From an uncultured Butyricicoccus sp. (GTDB lineage: Bacteria; Bacillota; Clostridia; Oscillospirales; Butyricicoccaceae): a stretch of DNA of 27,030 bases. The stretch lies in the NCBI GenBank assembly GCA_910584935.1, contig CAJUDU010000028.1, forward strand, positions 1-27,030, in the 5' to 3' direction. Below, piece by piece: positions 1-7,317 of this stretch. Position numbers and translations under genes: made by a program. Numbering within the stretch: position 1 is the first letter of the stretch; every line of letters begins with the position of its first letter. The notes under the pieces are model-generated. The model worked only from the letters and a program-made list of their open reading frames with translations, searched no databases and was not told where the DNA came from.

Positions 1-210
1 GCGTTTTTCGGTGCTTGGTTTATACTTGGCATTCATGTATTTCAAGTAATCATTAATCGCATCGCGGTCAAGTTCCACATTTTGCACGGCAGCATATTTC
101 ATAAACTGCCGCAAATCGATTCGATATGCCTTAACAGTTTTTGCATCCAGCAATTTTATTTCCCGGCATTCTTTCAGATATTCATTGATCATTTGCAATG
201 TAATAATCAT
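1..210 (-). CDS. Tyrosine recombinase (phage integrase family), N-terminal part, cut by the window edge
   Basis: Seventy codons read leftward from ATG at 210 to base 1 with no stop, so the gene continues outside the window. The start has a good ribosome binding site, GGAGG eight bases upstream. The visible part is a helical SAM-like core-binding domain of the kind that opens XerC/XerD-type and phage integrases: INEYLKECRE, then a K-T-x-x-x-Y-x-x-D-L-x-x-F block around residues 24-35, then D-x-I-N-D-Y-L. Enzymes of this family cut and rejoin DNA with a catalytic tyrosine in a C-terminal domain that is not visible here. A terminator-like hairpin (291-330) lies upstream on the same strand. It could serve a left-hand element distinct from the one mobilised by the serine recombinase at 10921. 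The family call is from N-terminal pattern only. Confidence 0.75.
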   Translation of the reverse strand, partial: MIITLQMINEYLKECREIKLLDAKTVKAYRIDLRQFMKYAAVQNVELDRDAINDYLKYMNAKYKPSTEKR

Positions 211-597
211 CTTTTCACCCTCCAGATGGTTAGATGGTTTTTATTATGCGGTATTTGCCGAAAAATGTCGAGTCAAATTTCAGATTTCTGCAAATAAAAA
301 CAGCACCATGCCACTGCTGACATGATGCTGATATAATATTTGTTAATATTCATTTTAGTCGGATTTATTAATTTTCATTGAAAAGCAAACATCTTTTAAG
401 GACAATTTTCTCGATTAGCTGTTTTAATTTTAATAAGATTATATCTGCAAAATCGTTTAATATATGCATATCAGGGCAATTTTATCTATCACATTGTCTG
501 CTTTAAATATATTTTATCTGTCGTTTTGTGTCGTCCAACGCAAATATGTCGATTTTTGTTTTATCATAGAAGTATCTCTATAAAAGGTGGTCTTTCT
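211..597. other. A+T-rich intergenic region between divergent integrase and Spo0A-like genes
   Basis: No gene with a credible ribosome binding site is seen in this 387-base gap; the short frame from 82 is antisense to the integrase. It holds a hairpin plus T-run reading leftward (291-330) and must also carry the divergent promoters. It is so A+T-rich that many weak promoter matches occur and I could not choose one. Confidence 0.5.
291..330 (-). terminator. Rho-independent terminator or attenuator upstream of the integrase gene
   Basis: Read on the minus strand, CAGCATCATG (330-321) pairs with CATGGTGCTG (310-301) over ten positions, with one G-U pair and a ten-base loop, followed by TTTTTATTTG. 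It lies about 80 bases before the integrase start and points towards it. It could therefore stop leftward transcription before the recombinase, as an attenuator would, or end a transcript that starts farther right. Confidence 0.55.
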
Positions 598-1212
598 ATG
601 TTAAAACCAGAATCCATGTTACATTCAATTCTTGGATCTATTCGTTCTGATATTCGCCCTCTTGCCTGTGCCATAGAAATAGCAAAACATTTATTATTTT
701 CTCAACACTTTGATATGGATGATATCAAGGTTACAAAGCACATCTATTCATATGTCGCTAAGGAACTTCAGAAAACACCTTATGCCGTTGCAAAAGCAAT
801 TGAACGCTTGACTCCTCTTTGTTGGAACGCACTCGTTCTGAAAGATTTGCTGCCGGTTTATATTGGTGACCCCTCCATGCAAATGCCACCACCGAAAACA
901 TTGATCATTTATCTTGCTGTTTATGCGCATTTTGAAATTCCTTTTTCTTTAGCTGTCGAACTATATCCTGATATACTGTTTCCCTCTGTATTAAGTACAT
1001 ATTTTCCCACTTCTCTATCTAATATTGATATCATGAAGGTACTCCGCTGCGCACAGCCACTTCCTGTTATCTATAGAGAAGAGTCATATCCAATTTGCCC
1101 TAATTGTTCCAATAAACTAATCCGCACTTTTCAGCACTATTGTGACCATTGTAGTCAGTGCCTTGACTGGTCACATTATAAAACAACTAAATCATTAACT
1201 TCTTCAGAATAA
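598..1212 (+). CDS. Spo0A C-terminal-domain-like DNA-binding protein with C-terminal zinc ribbon
   Basis: This encodes 204 residues. I chose ATG 598 because AGGTGG sits seven bases upstream; an in-frame ATG at 526 has no ribosome binding site. Residues about 20-80 resemble the Spo0A effector domain: V-T-K-x-I-Y-x-x-V-A-K-E-L, then T-P-x-A-V-x-x-A-I-E-R and a W-N-A-L end, corresponding to Spo0A's TKxLYPxVA...TPSRVERAIRHAIEVAW. No receiver domain is present. A C-terminal ribbon has C167-x2-C170 and C182-x2-C185, followed by LDW, a layout common in small phage and plasmid proteins. It probably binds DNA, perhaps regulating the element or sensing sporulation status, but the target is unknown. It converges on the replication-like gene and ends 17 bases before it. 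Confidence 0.65.
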   Translation: MLKPESMLHSILGSIRSDIRPLACAIEIAKHLLFSQHFDMDDIKVTKHIYSYVAKELQKTPYAVAKAIERLTPLCWNALVLKDLLPVYIGDPSMQMPPPKTLIIYLAVYAHFEIPFSLAVELYPDILFPSVLSTYFPTSLSNIDIMKVLRCAQPLPVIYREESYPICPNCSNKLIRTFQHYCDHCSQCLDWSHYKTTKSLTSSE

Positions 1213-1229
1213 CAATATCTTTAATTGGG

Positions 1230-2276
1230 TCAATTTTTATGCTGTTTCAATTCTTTCAAATACTCAAACTTACAGTTGTTTGGTAATGTGATTGGATGTA
1301 TGTCCAGTTGATCCAGCTTTTTCATCAACCGGCTCACTTGGCTGCTCGATAAATGAAATTTTTCACGGGTTTTATCAATCGCGGCATTCAGTGATTGACT
1401 ATCACTGACTTTGCGCAAAAAATAACAAAGGCACTTCTTTGTTTTTTCTTTCCATAATGTCGCATTAACTTTATCCACAGCATCCTGATAGCATATATGC
1501 GAACCTGTACAGCCCTTAAAAATTCGTTTTAGATACCAAATAATCACTTTTCGTGACTTTTCTGCTCCTGCTTTTAAGAAATTATAATTGTCTGATTGTT
1601 TGCCCAAATGTTTTTGCATAGTGTTTCGTTTCAAAGCAGCTTCCAGGCGCAGGATATACTTACCCATTAAAATGTTATCTGCACGACCAATCATATCAAG
1701 CTGTGCAGTTTTATCATACGCAGTGAAGATAACAGATTTGCATTGCTGACGGTATGAATGCTTATTCGCAGATACCGGATCTTTCGCTTTTTTCTCTTTT
1801 TTATTGAACTTAACCGGCTTATAATGTGGCAAAATCATACCTTTTTTCAAAATCCGCAAATATTGCATCAGCATTTCATGGTCATTAAAATACAAGTCAT
1901 TTGTTAAATCTATTCGGCAGATTTTCATTTTGTCAATCGAACGGGGAACCTTGCAATTCTTCAATATCTCATCGGTTATTTTCACCAATTTTCGATATGT
2001 TCTTTTGTTTGGTATATACAGATCCGTGGGATTGTCACTCCCTAAAACACGGCATGGTTCAATTTGGATTCTTAATTGATACAGTAAACCAAAGTGTGAC
2101 AAGCCGATTTTAATTCCTTGGTTTTCGCTAAATCCAGAATACAAACATTCTTTGCTATTGAAATAATCAATTTCTTTGCGTTCCAATTCAGGAATATTTC
2201 TTTTTATTATATGATATTGTTTAGCTGTCAGCATCATACCAACAGAATATGTATGCACTCCCATATTGATTTTCAT
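1230..2276 (-). CDS. Putative replication initiator-like protein (phage/plasmid gene II/X-like)
   Basis: This encodes 348 residues from ATG 2276, chosen because GGAGGAG lies six bases upstream; a longer reading from 2321 lacks such a site. The stop of the upstream helicase is separated from this ATG by only two bases, so the two are probably translationally coupled. Suggestive motifs are C-R-I-D-L-T-x-D-L about one third of the way in, an F-T-A-Y-D-K segment, and L-R-L-E-A-A-L-K-R. The same order (R-x-D-x-T, YDK, RLE) is seen in rolling-circle replication initiators of filamentous phages and small plasmids. The C-terminus has a short helix-turn-helix-like region (LSSSQVSRLMKKL). I see no clear HUH motif, so the function is tentative. 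Together with two helicases it would make a replication module. Confidence 0.5.
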   Translation of the reverse strand: MKINMGVHTYSVGMMLTAKQYHIIKRNIPELERKEIDYFNSKECLYSGFSENQGIKIGLSHFGLLYQLRIQIEPCRVLGSDNPTDLYIPNKRTYRKLVKITDEILKNCKVPRSIDKMKICRIDLTNDLYFNDHEMLMQYLRILKKGMILPHYKPVKFNKKEKKAKDPVSANKHSYRQQCKSVIFTAYDKTAQLDMIGRADNILMGKYILRLEAALKRNTMQKHLGKQSDNYNFLKAGAEKSRKVIIWYLKRIFKGCTGSHICYQDAVDKVNATLWKEKTKKCLCYFLRKVSDSQSLNAAIDKTREKFHLSSSQVSRLMKKLDQLDIHPITLPNNCKFEYLKELKQHKN

Positions 2277-2278
2277 GT

Positions 2279-3508
2279 TCAGCTCCTCCGACTCTTTTGG
2301 CAATTTGTACAATGATTGCAAGGTTTCTTGCTTTTCTGACCAAAGGATGACAGCAGCATTTGTGCCATGCAGTTGTCATTATCATCACAATAGTCTTTTA
2401 TTTCATCCAGACGCATTAATGCCCGTTTTTGTGCAGTTTCATCCGGGACATCAGATAAAATTCCTTGACTCACGAAGTAATCTGTGTCATCATAAAGTAA
2501 AATACAATGTGCCCTTTGACCATTGCGTCCCGCTCGCCCAGCCTGCTGCATATAATCAATAATAGATAGCGGCATATTGAAATGAACCACCAGATCCAGT
2601 GCATCAAGGTCTATGCCCATACCAAATGCTGAAGTCGCAACCATAATTGTTTTCTCACCAGTTAGAAATTCCAGTTCATGTTCAGTCCGTTTTTTCGCTG
2701 ACATCGCCGAATGGCATTTCACAACTTCACCCGGAAATTTCTTTTGCAAAAATTCATACACTGCATCAACAGCTATTTTAGTATTGCAGTATATAACAGT
2801 CGAATTGTTGTGATACTTTCGCAGATACTTCATCAATAGCCTTTGCTTCACTGACCGATCAGCTGCATACTTCTTGATAAAAGTTAGATTCTTTCGATAT
2901 AAATCATTAATAAATATTGCTGTATCTTTCATAGATAATAATTTGCAAATTTGCTCTATATCATATTCAGACGCTGTTGCAGTAAATGCAGCTATCACTG
3001 GACGATAGGATAAAGAATCAACAAATTTTCCGATCAAAAGATAGCTTTCTCGGAAAGAATACCCCCAATCCAGTACGCAATGGCACTCATCCACAACAAG
3101 CATGAATAATCTAATATGGCTCAATGCGCATAAAAATGATTCAGATTGCAGGCGTTCAGGTGTAAGGTACAGGATATTTAGATTCCCCTTTGCAAATGAA
3201 GTTAATATTTTTTGCTGTTCAGATTTAGTCAAAGTTGAATCAATATATTCTACAGAAATACCTTGCGATTTCAGCTTTTGCACCTGATCATGCAGCAGTG
3301 ATAATGTTGGTTCGACCACTAAAGTTGGTTTATCCGGATGTAGGATTGCAGGAATTTGGTAAATGGCTGATTTCCCTGCTGATGTGGGTGCAATACTCAA
3401 AGTATCCTGTTCATTCAGAATAGCATTGATAGGTTTTTGCTGATGCTTACGAAGCTTCTTGATAGCCAGTTTATTGCATGCAAATTTAACATCTCTTTTG
3501 ATATCCAT
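2279..3508 (-). CDS. RecQ-family DNA helicase 1 (short form, no HRDC domain)
   Basis: This encodes 409 residues. ATG 3508 is preferred because AGGAGG ends nine bases upstream; a TTG at 3517 abuts that site. The two RecA-like folds carry the usual motifs: Walker A P-T-S-A-G-K-S at 41-47, DECH at 140-143, the RecQ aromatic loop (WG..FRESY), AFTATA, an A-F-G-M-G-I-D segment, and QQAGRAGRNG. The C-terminus has a four-cysteine RecQ zinc module (C, then C-x2-C-x2-C), then the protein ends. It lacks the winged-helix and HRDC domains of full RecQ. RecQ enzymes unwind DNA 3' to 5' in replication and recombination. The Walker A is PTSAGKS rather than the usual PTGxGKS. It is followed within two bases by the replication-like gene. 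Confidence 0.9.
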   Translation of the reverse strand: MDIKRDVKFACNKLAIKKLRKHQQKPINAILNEQDTLSIAPTSAGKSAIYQIPAILHPDKPTLVVEPTLSLLHDQVQKLKSQGISVEYIDSTLTKSEQQKILTSFAKGNLNILYLTPERLQSESFLCALSHIRLFMLVVDECHCVLDWGYSFRESYLLIGKFVDSLSYRPVIAAFTATASEYDIEQICKLLSMKDTAIFINDLYRKNLTFIKKYAADRSVKQRLLMKYLRKYHNNSTVIYCNTKIAVDAVYEFLQKKFPGEVVKCHSAMSAKKRTEHELEFLTGEKTIMVATSAFGMGIDLDALDLVVHFNMPLSIIDYMQQAGRAGRNGQRAHCILLYDDTDYFVSQGILSDVPDETAQKRALMRLDEIKDYCDDNDNCMAQMLLSSFGQKSKKPCNHCTNCQKSRRS

Positions 3509-3537
3509 GAAAGACAACCTCCTGAATTTTGTTATTC

Positions 3538-3645
3538 TTATGTTGAATAATCAGCAAAAGATAATGCTGTTTGGTGAACTTTTTGAATGAGTTCACTCAA
3601 TTCAGGATAAATAGCTGAACAGCTTTCAAAATAGCAAATAGTCAT
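3538..3645 (-). CDS. Possible small ORF upstream of helicase 1 (35 residues)
   Basis: A frame from ATG 3645 to TAA 3538-3540 lies between the helicase 2 terminator and helicase 1. Its composition is protein-like (PELSELIQKVHQTALSFADY), but there is no clear ribosome binding site and I recognise no family. It could be a leader peptide or chance. Confidence 0.2.
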   Translation of the reverse strand: MTICYFESCSAIYPELSELIQKVHQTALSFADYST

Positions 3646-3717
3646 GGTTCAATGTGTTTTAGCTGGATATTGTGAAAAGAAAACGTGAAAAAGATGATAC
3701 ATATTAAGCGGAAAACA

Positions 3718-3750
3718 ATAAAAATAGGTGGCGAACCATCCACCACCTAT
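3718..3750 (-). terminator. Rho-independent terminator after helicase 2
   Basis: On the minus strand ATAGGTGG (3750-3743) pairs with CCACCTAT (3731-3724) over eight bases with an eleven-base loop, followed by TTTTTATTG. It lies just past the TGA (3761-3763) that would end helicase 2 if the internal TAA were passed, which fits the true gene ending there. It separates helicase 2 from helicase 1, which then needs its own promoter or readthrough. Confidence 0.7.
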
Positions 3751-3760
3751 ATCCACAAAA

Positions 3761-3859
3761 TCAGCACAACGCCTCTTTCCGCTTGCAATAATCGCAATTG
3801 CACTTGCAACGCTTTCCCACTGGTTCCCCAAAGAATCTCCTCATTTGCTGCCAACGGCA
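3761..3859 (-). pseudogene. Detached zinc-binding module of helicase 2, in frame behind a TAA
   Basis: Directly after the TAA of helicase 2 the same frame continues for 32 codons to TGA 3761-3763. It reads C-R-W-Q-Q-M-R-R-F-F-G-E, then a cysteine cluster ending C-N-C-D-Y-C. RecQ proteins carry C-R-R-Q-x-L-L-x-Y-F-G-E and C-G-N-C-D-N-C at exactly this place, and helicase 1 of this cluster aligns over the whole stretch without gaps. The TAA takes the place of the residue before the first zinc cysteine. The terminator lies just beyond the TGA. This stretch is therefore part of the same ancestral gene, now reached only by readthrough, or lost. Confidence 0.8.
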
Positions 3860-5014
3860 TTATTGATAGTTTTTTACATAATCCTCAAGCGCTTGTATTG
3901 GCTCCAGCTTTTCTTCGAGTTCTCTTCTTGTTAGCCTTAGAAATTCTTTCCTCACTAAATTTCTATTTATTGTAAAATCGTATTCATGCCAGAGTAACAA
4001 CGCCTTGGATTTTTTTCCGTCACGCCCAGCCCTACCGATTTCCTGCACATAGTCGTCCAGCCCCATTAAAGGCGAATGATGAATAATCAACCTAATATCC
4101 GGTATATCCACTCCAAGCCCGAAAGCGTTTGTGGCAACCATAATTTTGAATTTTCCTGTGATGAATCCTGTCAGGCGTTCCTGCTTTCGGTCGCATTGAC
4201 CGTGGTAAAATTCAGCACGATAGTCCTTCTTTTTCAGATATTTACATAGCTCCTCTACCCTCTTTATGGTATTACAATAGATTATGATTTTTCCATTTTT
4301 AACTTTATTAATTTGCTTACAAATCAATTCACGCTTTCTTTTTTCAATAACTGCTTTTTGTTTTTTTCCACCGAGTCCATGCCCGACCTCCACAACCGAT
4401 ACACGAATATTTGTTCTTGTGATACTTTCTCTATGTACATATGGGCAATTTAAATGTAACTGCGACATGATTCCTTTAGCTGTTGTCTTCGTTGCCGTAG
4501 CCGTGAAAGCAGCAACCACTGGACGAGGGTTCATAGTTCCAATTACAGCATCAATTTCTAGATAACTTTCACGAAAACCAATCCCTTGCTTGACCACGCA
4601 GTGCGCTTCGTCAATAACGACAGCACCTGGAGGATTAGCACGAAGAATGTGACATATATTTTTATTTTGAAGCATCTCTGGTGTAATGTATAGTAACCGC
4701 AATGTGCCTTCTTCAATTGCGCACAATATTTTTTCTCGTTCGGAAACCGTGACAAGGGAATTTATGTATGCCGCTGCAATTCCTTTTTGCTCCAGCTTTC
4801 CAACTTGATCCAGTTCTAGTGCCAAATGTGGTTCGATTACGACAACTAATTTCTCTAGCAAAAGCGGGAGTATTTGGAATATCAGACTCTTTCCTTTGCC
4901 TGTTGGTGCAATGCAAATCGCATCGTTTCCATCCAATAATTGGTCTAGTACGTCCTCCTGAAACTCATAAAGTTTTTCAACGCCAAGCATTTTTGTTACT
5001 TCTTTAATATTCAT
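3860..5014 (-). CDS. RecQ-family DNA helicase 2, interrupted by TAA before its zinc module
   Basis: This reads 384 residues from ATG 5014, with AAAGGGA eight bases upstream. Motifs are Walker A P-T-G-K-G-K-S at 37-43, DEAH at 135-138, AFTATATK, an A-F-G-L-G-V-D segment and Q-E-I-G-R-A-G-R-D-G. It is a diverged paralogue of helicase 1, sharing G-F-R-E-S-Y-L and R-P-V-x-A-A-F-T-A-T-A. In the RecQ aromatic loop the conserved W is missing (KQGIGFRE instead of WG..FR), so unwinding may be altered. The frame stops at TAA 3860-3862, but the next 32 codons in the same frame encode the expected zinc-binding module (see 3761-3859). As read, the product keeps both motor folds and lacks the zinc module. 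It may be inactive, or completed by stop-codon readthrough. Confidence 0.85.
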   Translation of the reverse strand: MNIKEVTKMLGVEKLYEFQEDVLDQLLDGNDAICIAPTGKGKSLIFQILPLLLEKLVVVIEPHLALELDQVGKLEQKGIAAAYINSLVTVSEREKILCAIEEGTLRLLYITPEMLQNKNICHILRANPPGAVVIDEAHCVVKQGIGFRESYLEIDAVIGTMNPRPVVAAFTATATKTTAKGIMSQLHLNCPYVHRESITRTNIRVSVVEVGHGLGGKKQKAVIEKRKRELICKQINKVKNGKIIIYCNTIKRVEELCKYLKKKDYRAEFYHGQCDRKQERLTGFITGKFKIMVATNAFGLGVDIPDIRLIIHHSPLMGLDDYVQEIGRAGRDGKKSKALLLWHEYDFTINRNLVRKEFLRLTRRELEEKLEPIQALEDYVKNYQ

Positions 5015-5168
5015 ATGATTGATCCCTTTCTAATAATACTTTTACTTCGCCGGTAACGGTATGCGACTTACCTGTAACGCGGTAACAACGTAACCGCCCC
5101 TGTTACTGCGTGTTTTCAGGCATCTCTTGTATTTTTCGCAACTTATTTGCGCGATTAAATCGTTTCAT
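5004..5168 (-). pseudogene. Possible small gene interrupted by TAA, overlapping helicase 2 start
   Basis: ATG 5168 lies three bases after the stop of the 545-residue gene and opens a 21-codon lysine- and arginine-rich peptide that ends at TAA 5103-5105. The same frame continues for 32 more codons and ends at TAA 5004-5006, overlapping the helicase 2 start. The second half (C-Y-R-V-T-G-K-S then T-G-E-V-K-V-L-L-E-R) has no start codon of its own. It loosely resembles the 23-codon frame at 6806-6877, where R-V-S and E-R fall at matching places. The overlap with the next gene is typical of operons, but 32 open codons can occur by chance, so this is weak. Confidence 0.3.
5053..5106. repeat. Cluster of GTAAC motifs upstream of helicase 2
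   Basis: GTAAC occurs at 5053, 5074, 5082 and 5090, the last three at an eight-base period, with an inverted copy GTTAC at 5102. This could be an operator, replication iterons, or a by-product of Val-Thr codons in the small frame through this region. Confidence 0.3.
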
Positions 5169-5171
5169 AAA

Positions 5172-6809
5172 TCAGTCGTCACAGTCGTTTTTACCCTCGT
5201 GACAGACGAAATCCAATGGTAGAAAAATAAAGCGACGTGCCTTGTCATATTTATCCTTTGCAGGTTCTGTGCGTTTTTCGATGATATTTTGTTTATAAAT
5301 ATAATCATGGAGCACATACGCATTATCAGACGAAAGCCCCAACTTGCTTTCACAAAATTTAGGAAATCCGTCTTTTGGATCGAACAAAATATATTGACGC
5401 CCGTCTTTTTGGGTATAAAAAAATCCAAAATGTTTGTGATTCATTTCGCTCACACAATCGGCAATGACATCACGGTACCCATCCGGATTTTTCAATATCT
5501 TTATTGTGTTTTGAAAATTTCTCACTTTTTCAATTTCTTGCTCGCGGATGTTGTTTAAAAAAACCGTAGCCCTTTTTGTAAAGGCTTCCGCGTGTTCTTC
5601 CTCATCAAACAGCATGAAACCCAATGTATTTGCGATATGTAAAAAATAGGTTTCTGGATAGCTTCGCCCATATAATGGTAAATATTTCAGTCCTGTGTTG
5701 ATTTCCTCGGAAAACAATTCCAAGCACCCGAGCAGCGAATTTATGCGCCGCTGCAACATATATAGCTCTGCTTCAGCTGCATATTCTGGCGATTTCCATT
5801 CAAGCGTTAGTGCTACATTGTCAGGCGGCAAATGATTTCCAACTAACAGTGGCACTGTCTGAAACGGATATTCTGATATGCCAGCAGCATTGAGCGAGCA
5901 ATGCGCCTGCTGCAACATTTCCGCCAGTTTTGCCTGTATTTTTGGTTTGGTCACGCGAACTAGGATCGGTGATCCTTCCACCTTGGCTAATGTGCTAATG
6001 CTGTTAATATCTTGCAAAACAAGTTCTAATGTGCAGGGATATCGATTATCTGAAGCGCAAGCAAAGTCAAATCCACCCAACACACTGCGCAGAATTTGGA
6101 GCTGTTCCTGCGCAGTTTCTGAATCCGATGACAGGCGGATTGCGGGCAAATAAAATGGTTTGCGGTTTGGTTTCAGCAGTGGCATCGCCGTTGCCAACAC
6201 CGCATGAATGATGGCGAACAAAATTGCGTCCGGAATACGGCTTATTGCGTCTGCCAATTCTGCTTCAGAAACAGAACCAGATTCCCATGTGTTGGATTTG
6301 ATATTTTTTACAACATCAATTCTTCTGTCAAGAACAAAAGCCCTTCCTTGCACGCTGCGGTTCATCATGCTTCGCACAATCGCTATCAGTGCAGTGTCCA
6401 GCCTCGATTGATTCACGCCAGCAATGTTTCCCAAATCCTCACTCAAATTAATCAATTTAAGTGAAAGCAAAACACCCTTTTTGTGTCGTAAAATGGTAGT
6501 TCGATATCTGATAATATCTTTTTTGCGGTGAATTTGTGTTTCAGGAAGTGGCAAAGGCAACATGTCAAATATTGTTTGTGCTGTGTCAGCAACACTTCGC
6601 TTTTTCAGATGAAACATCTTTGCGAATTTCAGTACTTTATGACACAAGTATTCATAATTTCCAATCCATTTAAGCACAGATTTTGGCAGCTCATCATCTA
6701 TAATATTCCAACTCATCTCCTTTGGCGCTTCAAACTGAAACGGCTGATTTTTCAACTTTTCCCTGATTAAATCGTCGATTTTCTTAAAAATAACGTCTTT
6801 TTCTTTCAT
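5172..6809 (-). CDS. Protein of unknown function, 545 residues, first large gene of the helicase cluster
   Basis: I do not recognise this family. ATG 6809 has a modest ribosome binding site (AAAGG about eight bases upstream) and overlaps the TGA of a 23-codon frame. There is no signal peptide, no clear membrane span and no nucleotide-binding or nuclease motif that I can defend. The N-terminal half is mixed and helix-rich with basic stretches (HLKKRS, IHRKKDIIRYR). The last 100 residues contain F-F-Y-T-Q-K-D-G-R-Q-Y-I-L-F-D-P, then a helical segment and R-R-F-I-F-L-P, which could be a winged-helix-like end. It is followed within three bases by a small frame, then helicase 2, so a role in the same DNA transaction is inferred. 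It diverges from the other large unknown gene at 7318. Confidence 0.7.
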   Translation of the reverse strand: MKEKDVIFKKIDDLIREKLKNQPFQFEAPKEMSWNIIDDELPKSVLKWIGNYEYLCHKVLKFAKMFHLKKRSVADTAQTIFDMLPLPLPETQIHRKKDIIRYRTTILRHKKGVLLSLKLINLSEDLGNIAGVNQSRLDTALIAIVRSMMNRSVQGRAFVLDRRIDVVKNIKSNTWESGSVSEAELADAISRIPDAILFAIIHAVLATAMPLLKPNRKPFYLPAIRLSSDSETAQEQLQILRSVLGGFDFACASDNRYPCTLELVLQDINSISTLAKVEGSPILVRVTKPKIQAKLAEMLQQAHCSLNAAGISEYPFQTVPLLVGNHLPPDNVALTLEWKSPEYAAEAELYMLQRRINSLLGCLELFSEEINTGLKYLPLYGRSYPETYFLHIANTLGFMLFDEEEHAEAFTKRATVFLNNIREQEIEKVRNFQNTIKILKNPDGYRDVIADCVSEMNHKHFGFFYTQKDGRQYILFDPKDGFPKFCESKLGLSSDNAYVLHDYIYKQNIIEKRTEPAKDKYDKARRFIFLPLDFVCHEGKNDCDD

Positions 6810-6877
6810 TTAACCAACCTTTCATGTTTAACCGCTACTTTTTCGGGTAAAATGCGGGAAGTCTGGCTTACCCGCAT
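6806..6877 (-). CDS. Possible 23-residue leader ORF overlapping the 545-residue gene
   Basis: ATG 6877 follows directly on the TAA of the 58-residue frame, in the same frame. The ORF runs to TGA 6806-6808, which overlaps the ATG of the next gene (ATGA). It lies across the hairpin at 6845-6883. It may be a coupling leader, a C-terminal extension of the 58-residue protein separated by a TAA, or chance. Confidence 0.25.
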   Translation of the reverse strand: MRVSQTSRILPEKVAVKHERLVK

Positions 6878-6883
6878 TTACCC
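6845..6883 (-). promoter_or_regulatory. Long inverted repeat upstream of the 545-residue gene
   Basis: GGGTAAAATGCGGG (6845-6858) faces CCCGCATTTACCC (6871-6883) across a 12-base loop, pairing at 13 positions with one bulged base. There is no T-run, so it is not a simple terminator. Position suggests an operator or an RNA hairpin controlling translation of the gene that starts at 6809. Confidence 0.5.
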
Positions 6884-7054
6884 AGCACCTTCATCTGCGA
6901 TATTGTTGATTTTTCTGTATCTTTTATCGGTATCAATCAGCAAAATCATCCTATTTCGGTCTGTTTCACTGATTAACTTTCTTTGAAAAAGATATTCATT
7001 GAAATATCGCAACCAAATTTGCTCAGATATCAACTTCGCTGTGTTTTTTTCCAA
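6878..7054 (-). CDS. Small mobile-element protein, 58 residues
   Basis: This small frame starts at TTG 7054 with AAGGA nine bases upstream and ends at TAA 6878-6880. It contains S-E-Q-I-W-L-R-Y-F-N-E-Y-L-F, then R-K-L-I-S-E-T-D-R-N-R-M, and ends I-D-T-D-K-R-Y-R-K-I. Short helical proteins with a Y-F-N-x-Y-L / G-L-I-S-E-x-E-x-x-x-M pattern are frequent next to integrases and recombinases in Firmicute elements. I cannot name a family or function. It would be the first gene of the leftward cluster, 70 bases before the 545-residue gene. The start codon and coding status are likely but not certain. Confidence 0.5.
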   Translation of the reverse strand: MEKNTAKLISEQIWLRYFNEYLFQRKLISETDRNRMILLIDTDKRYRKINNIADEGAG

Positions 7055-7317
7055 ACAACCACATCCTTATTTCCTATCTTTTGTATATAATATATTTCCA
7101 TCCTTTCTTATTTCCGGTTTTGTTGTAGCCTGTAATTTCAGTATACCCCATTGTCAGGGTTCCCATTAAATTCTAAATAGCATTTTCAGTTTTATTAACT
7201 TATTTTATCTTTAATTGGATCTATATGTTTTCGTTTTCACTTTAATTTGAACGATTTTTAGTCAAAATACACATATTTCTGTCTGTTTTTTTGTTTATTA
7301 TTTTTTCGAGGTGTTTC

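Noticed and set aside
556..584. TTGTTT, 17 bases, TATAAA promoter-like match before the Spo0A-like gene
   Set aside because: The transcript would start inside the ribosome binding site, leaving no usable leader.
7074..7151. 25-codon leftward frame upstream of the 58-residue gene
   Set aside because: The peptide looks plausible (Y-N-K-T-G-N-K-K-G-W) but there is no ribosome binding site and it is too short to support; left undecided rather than annotated.
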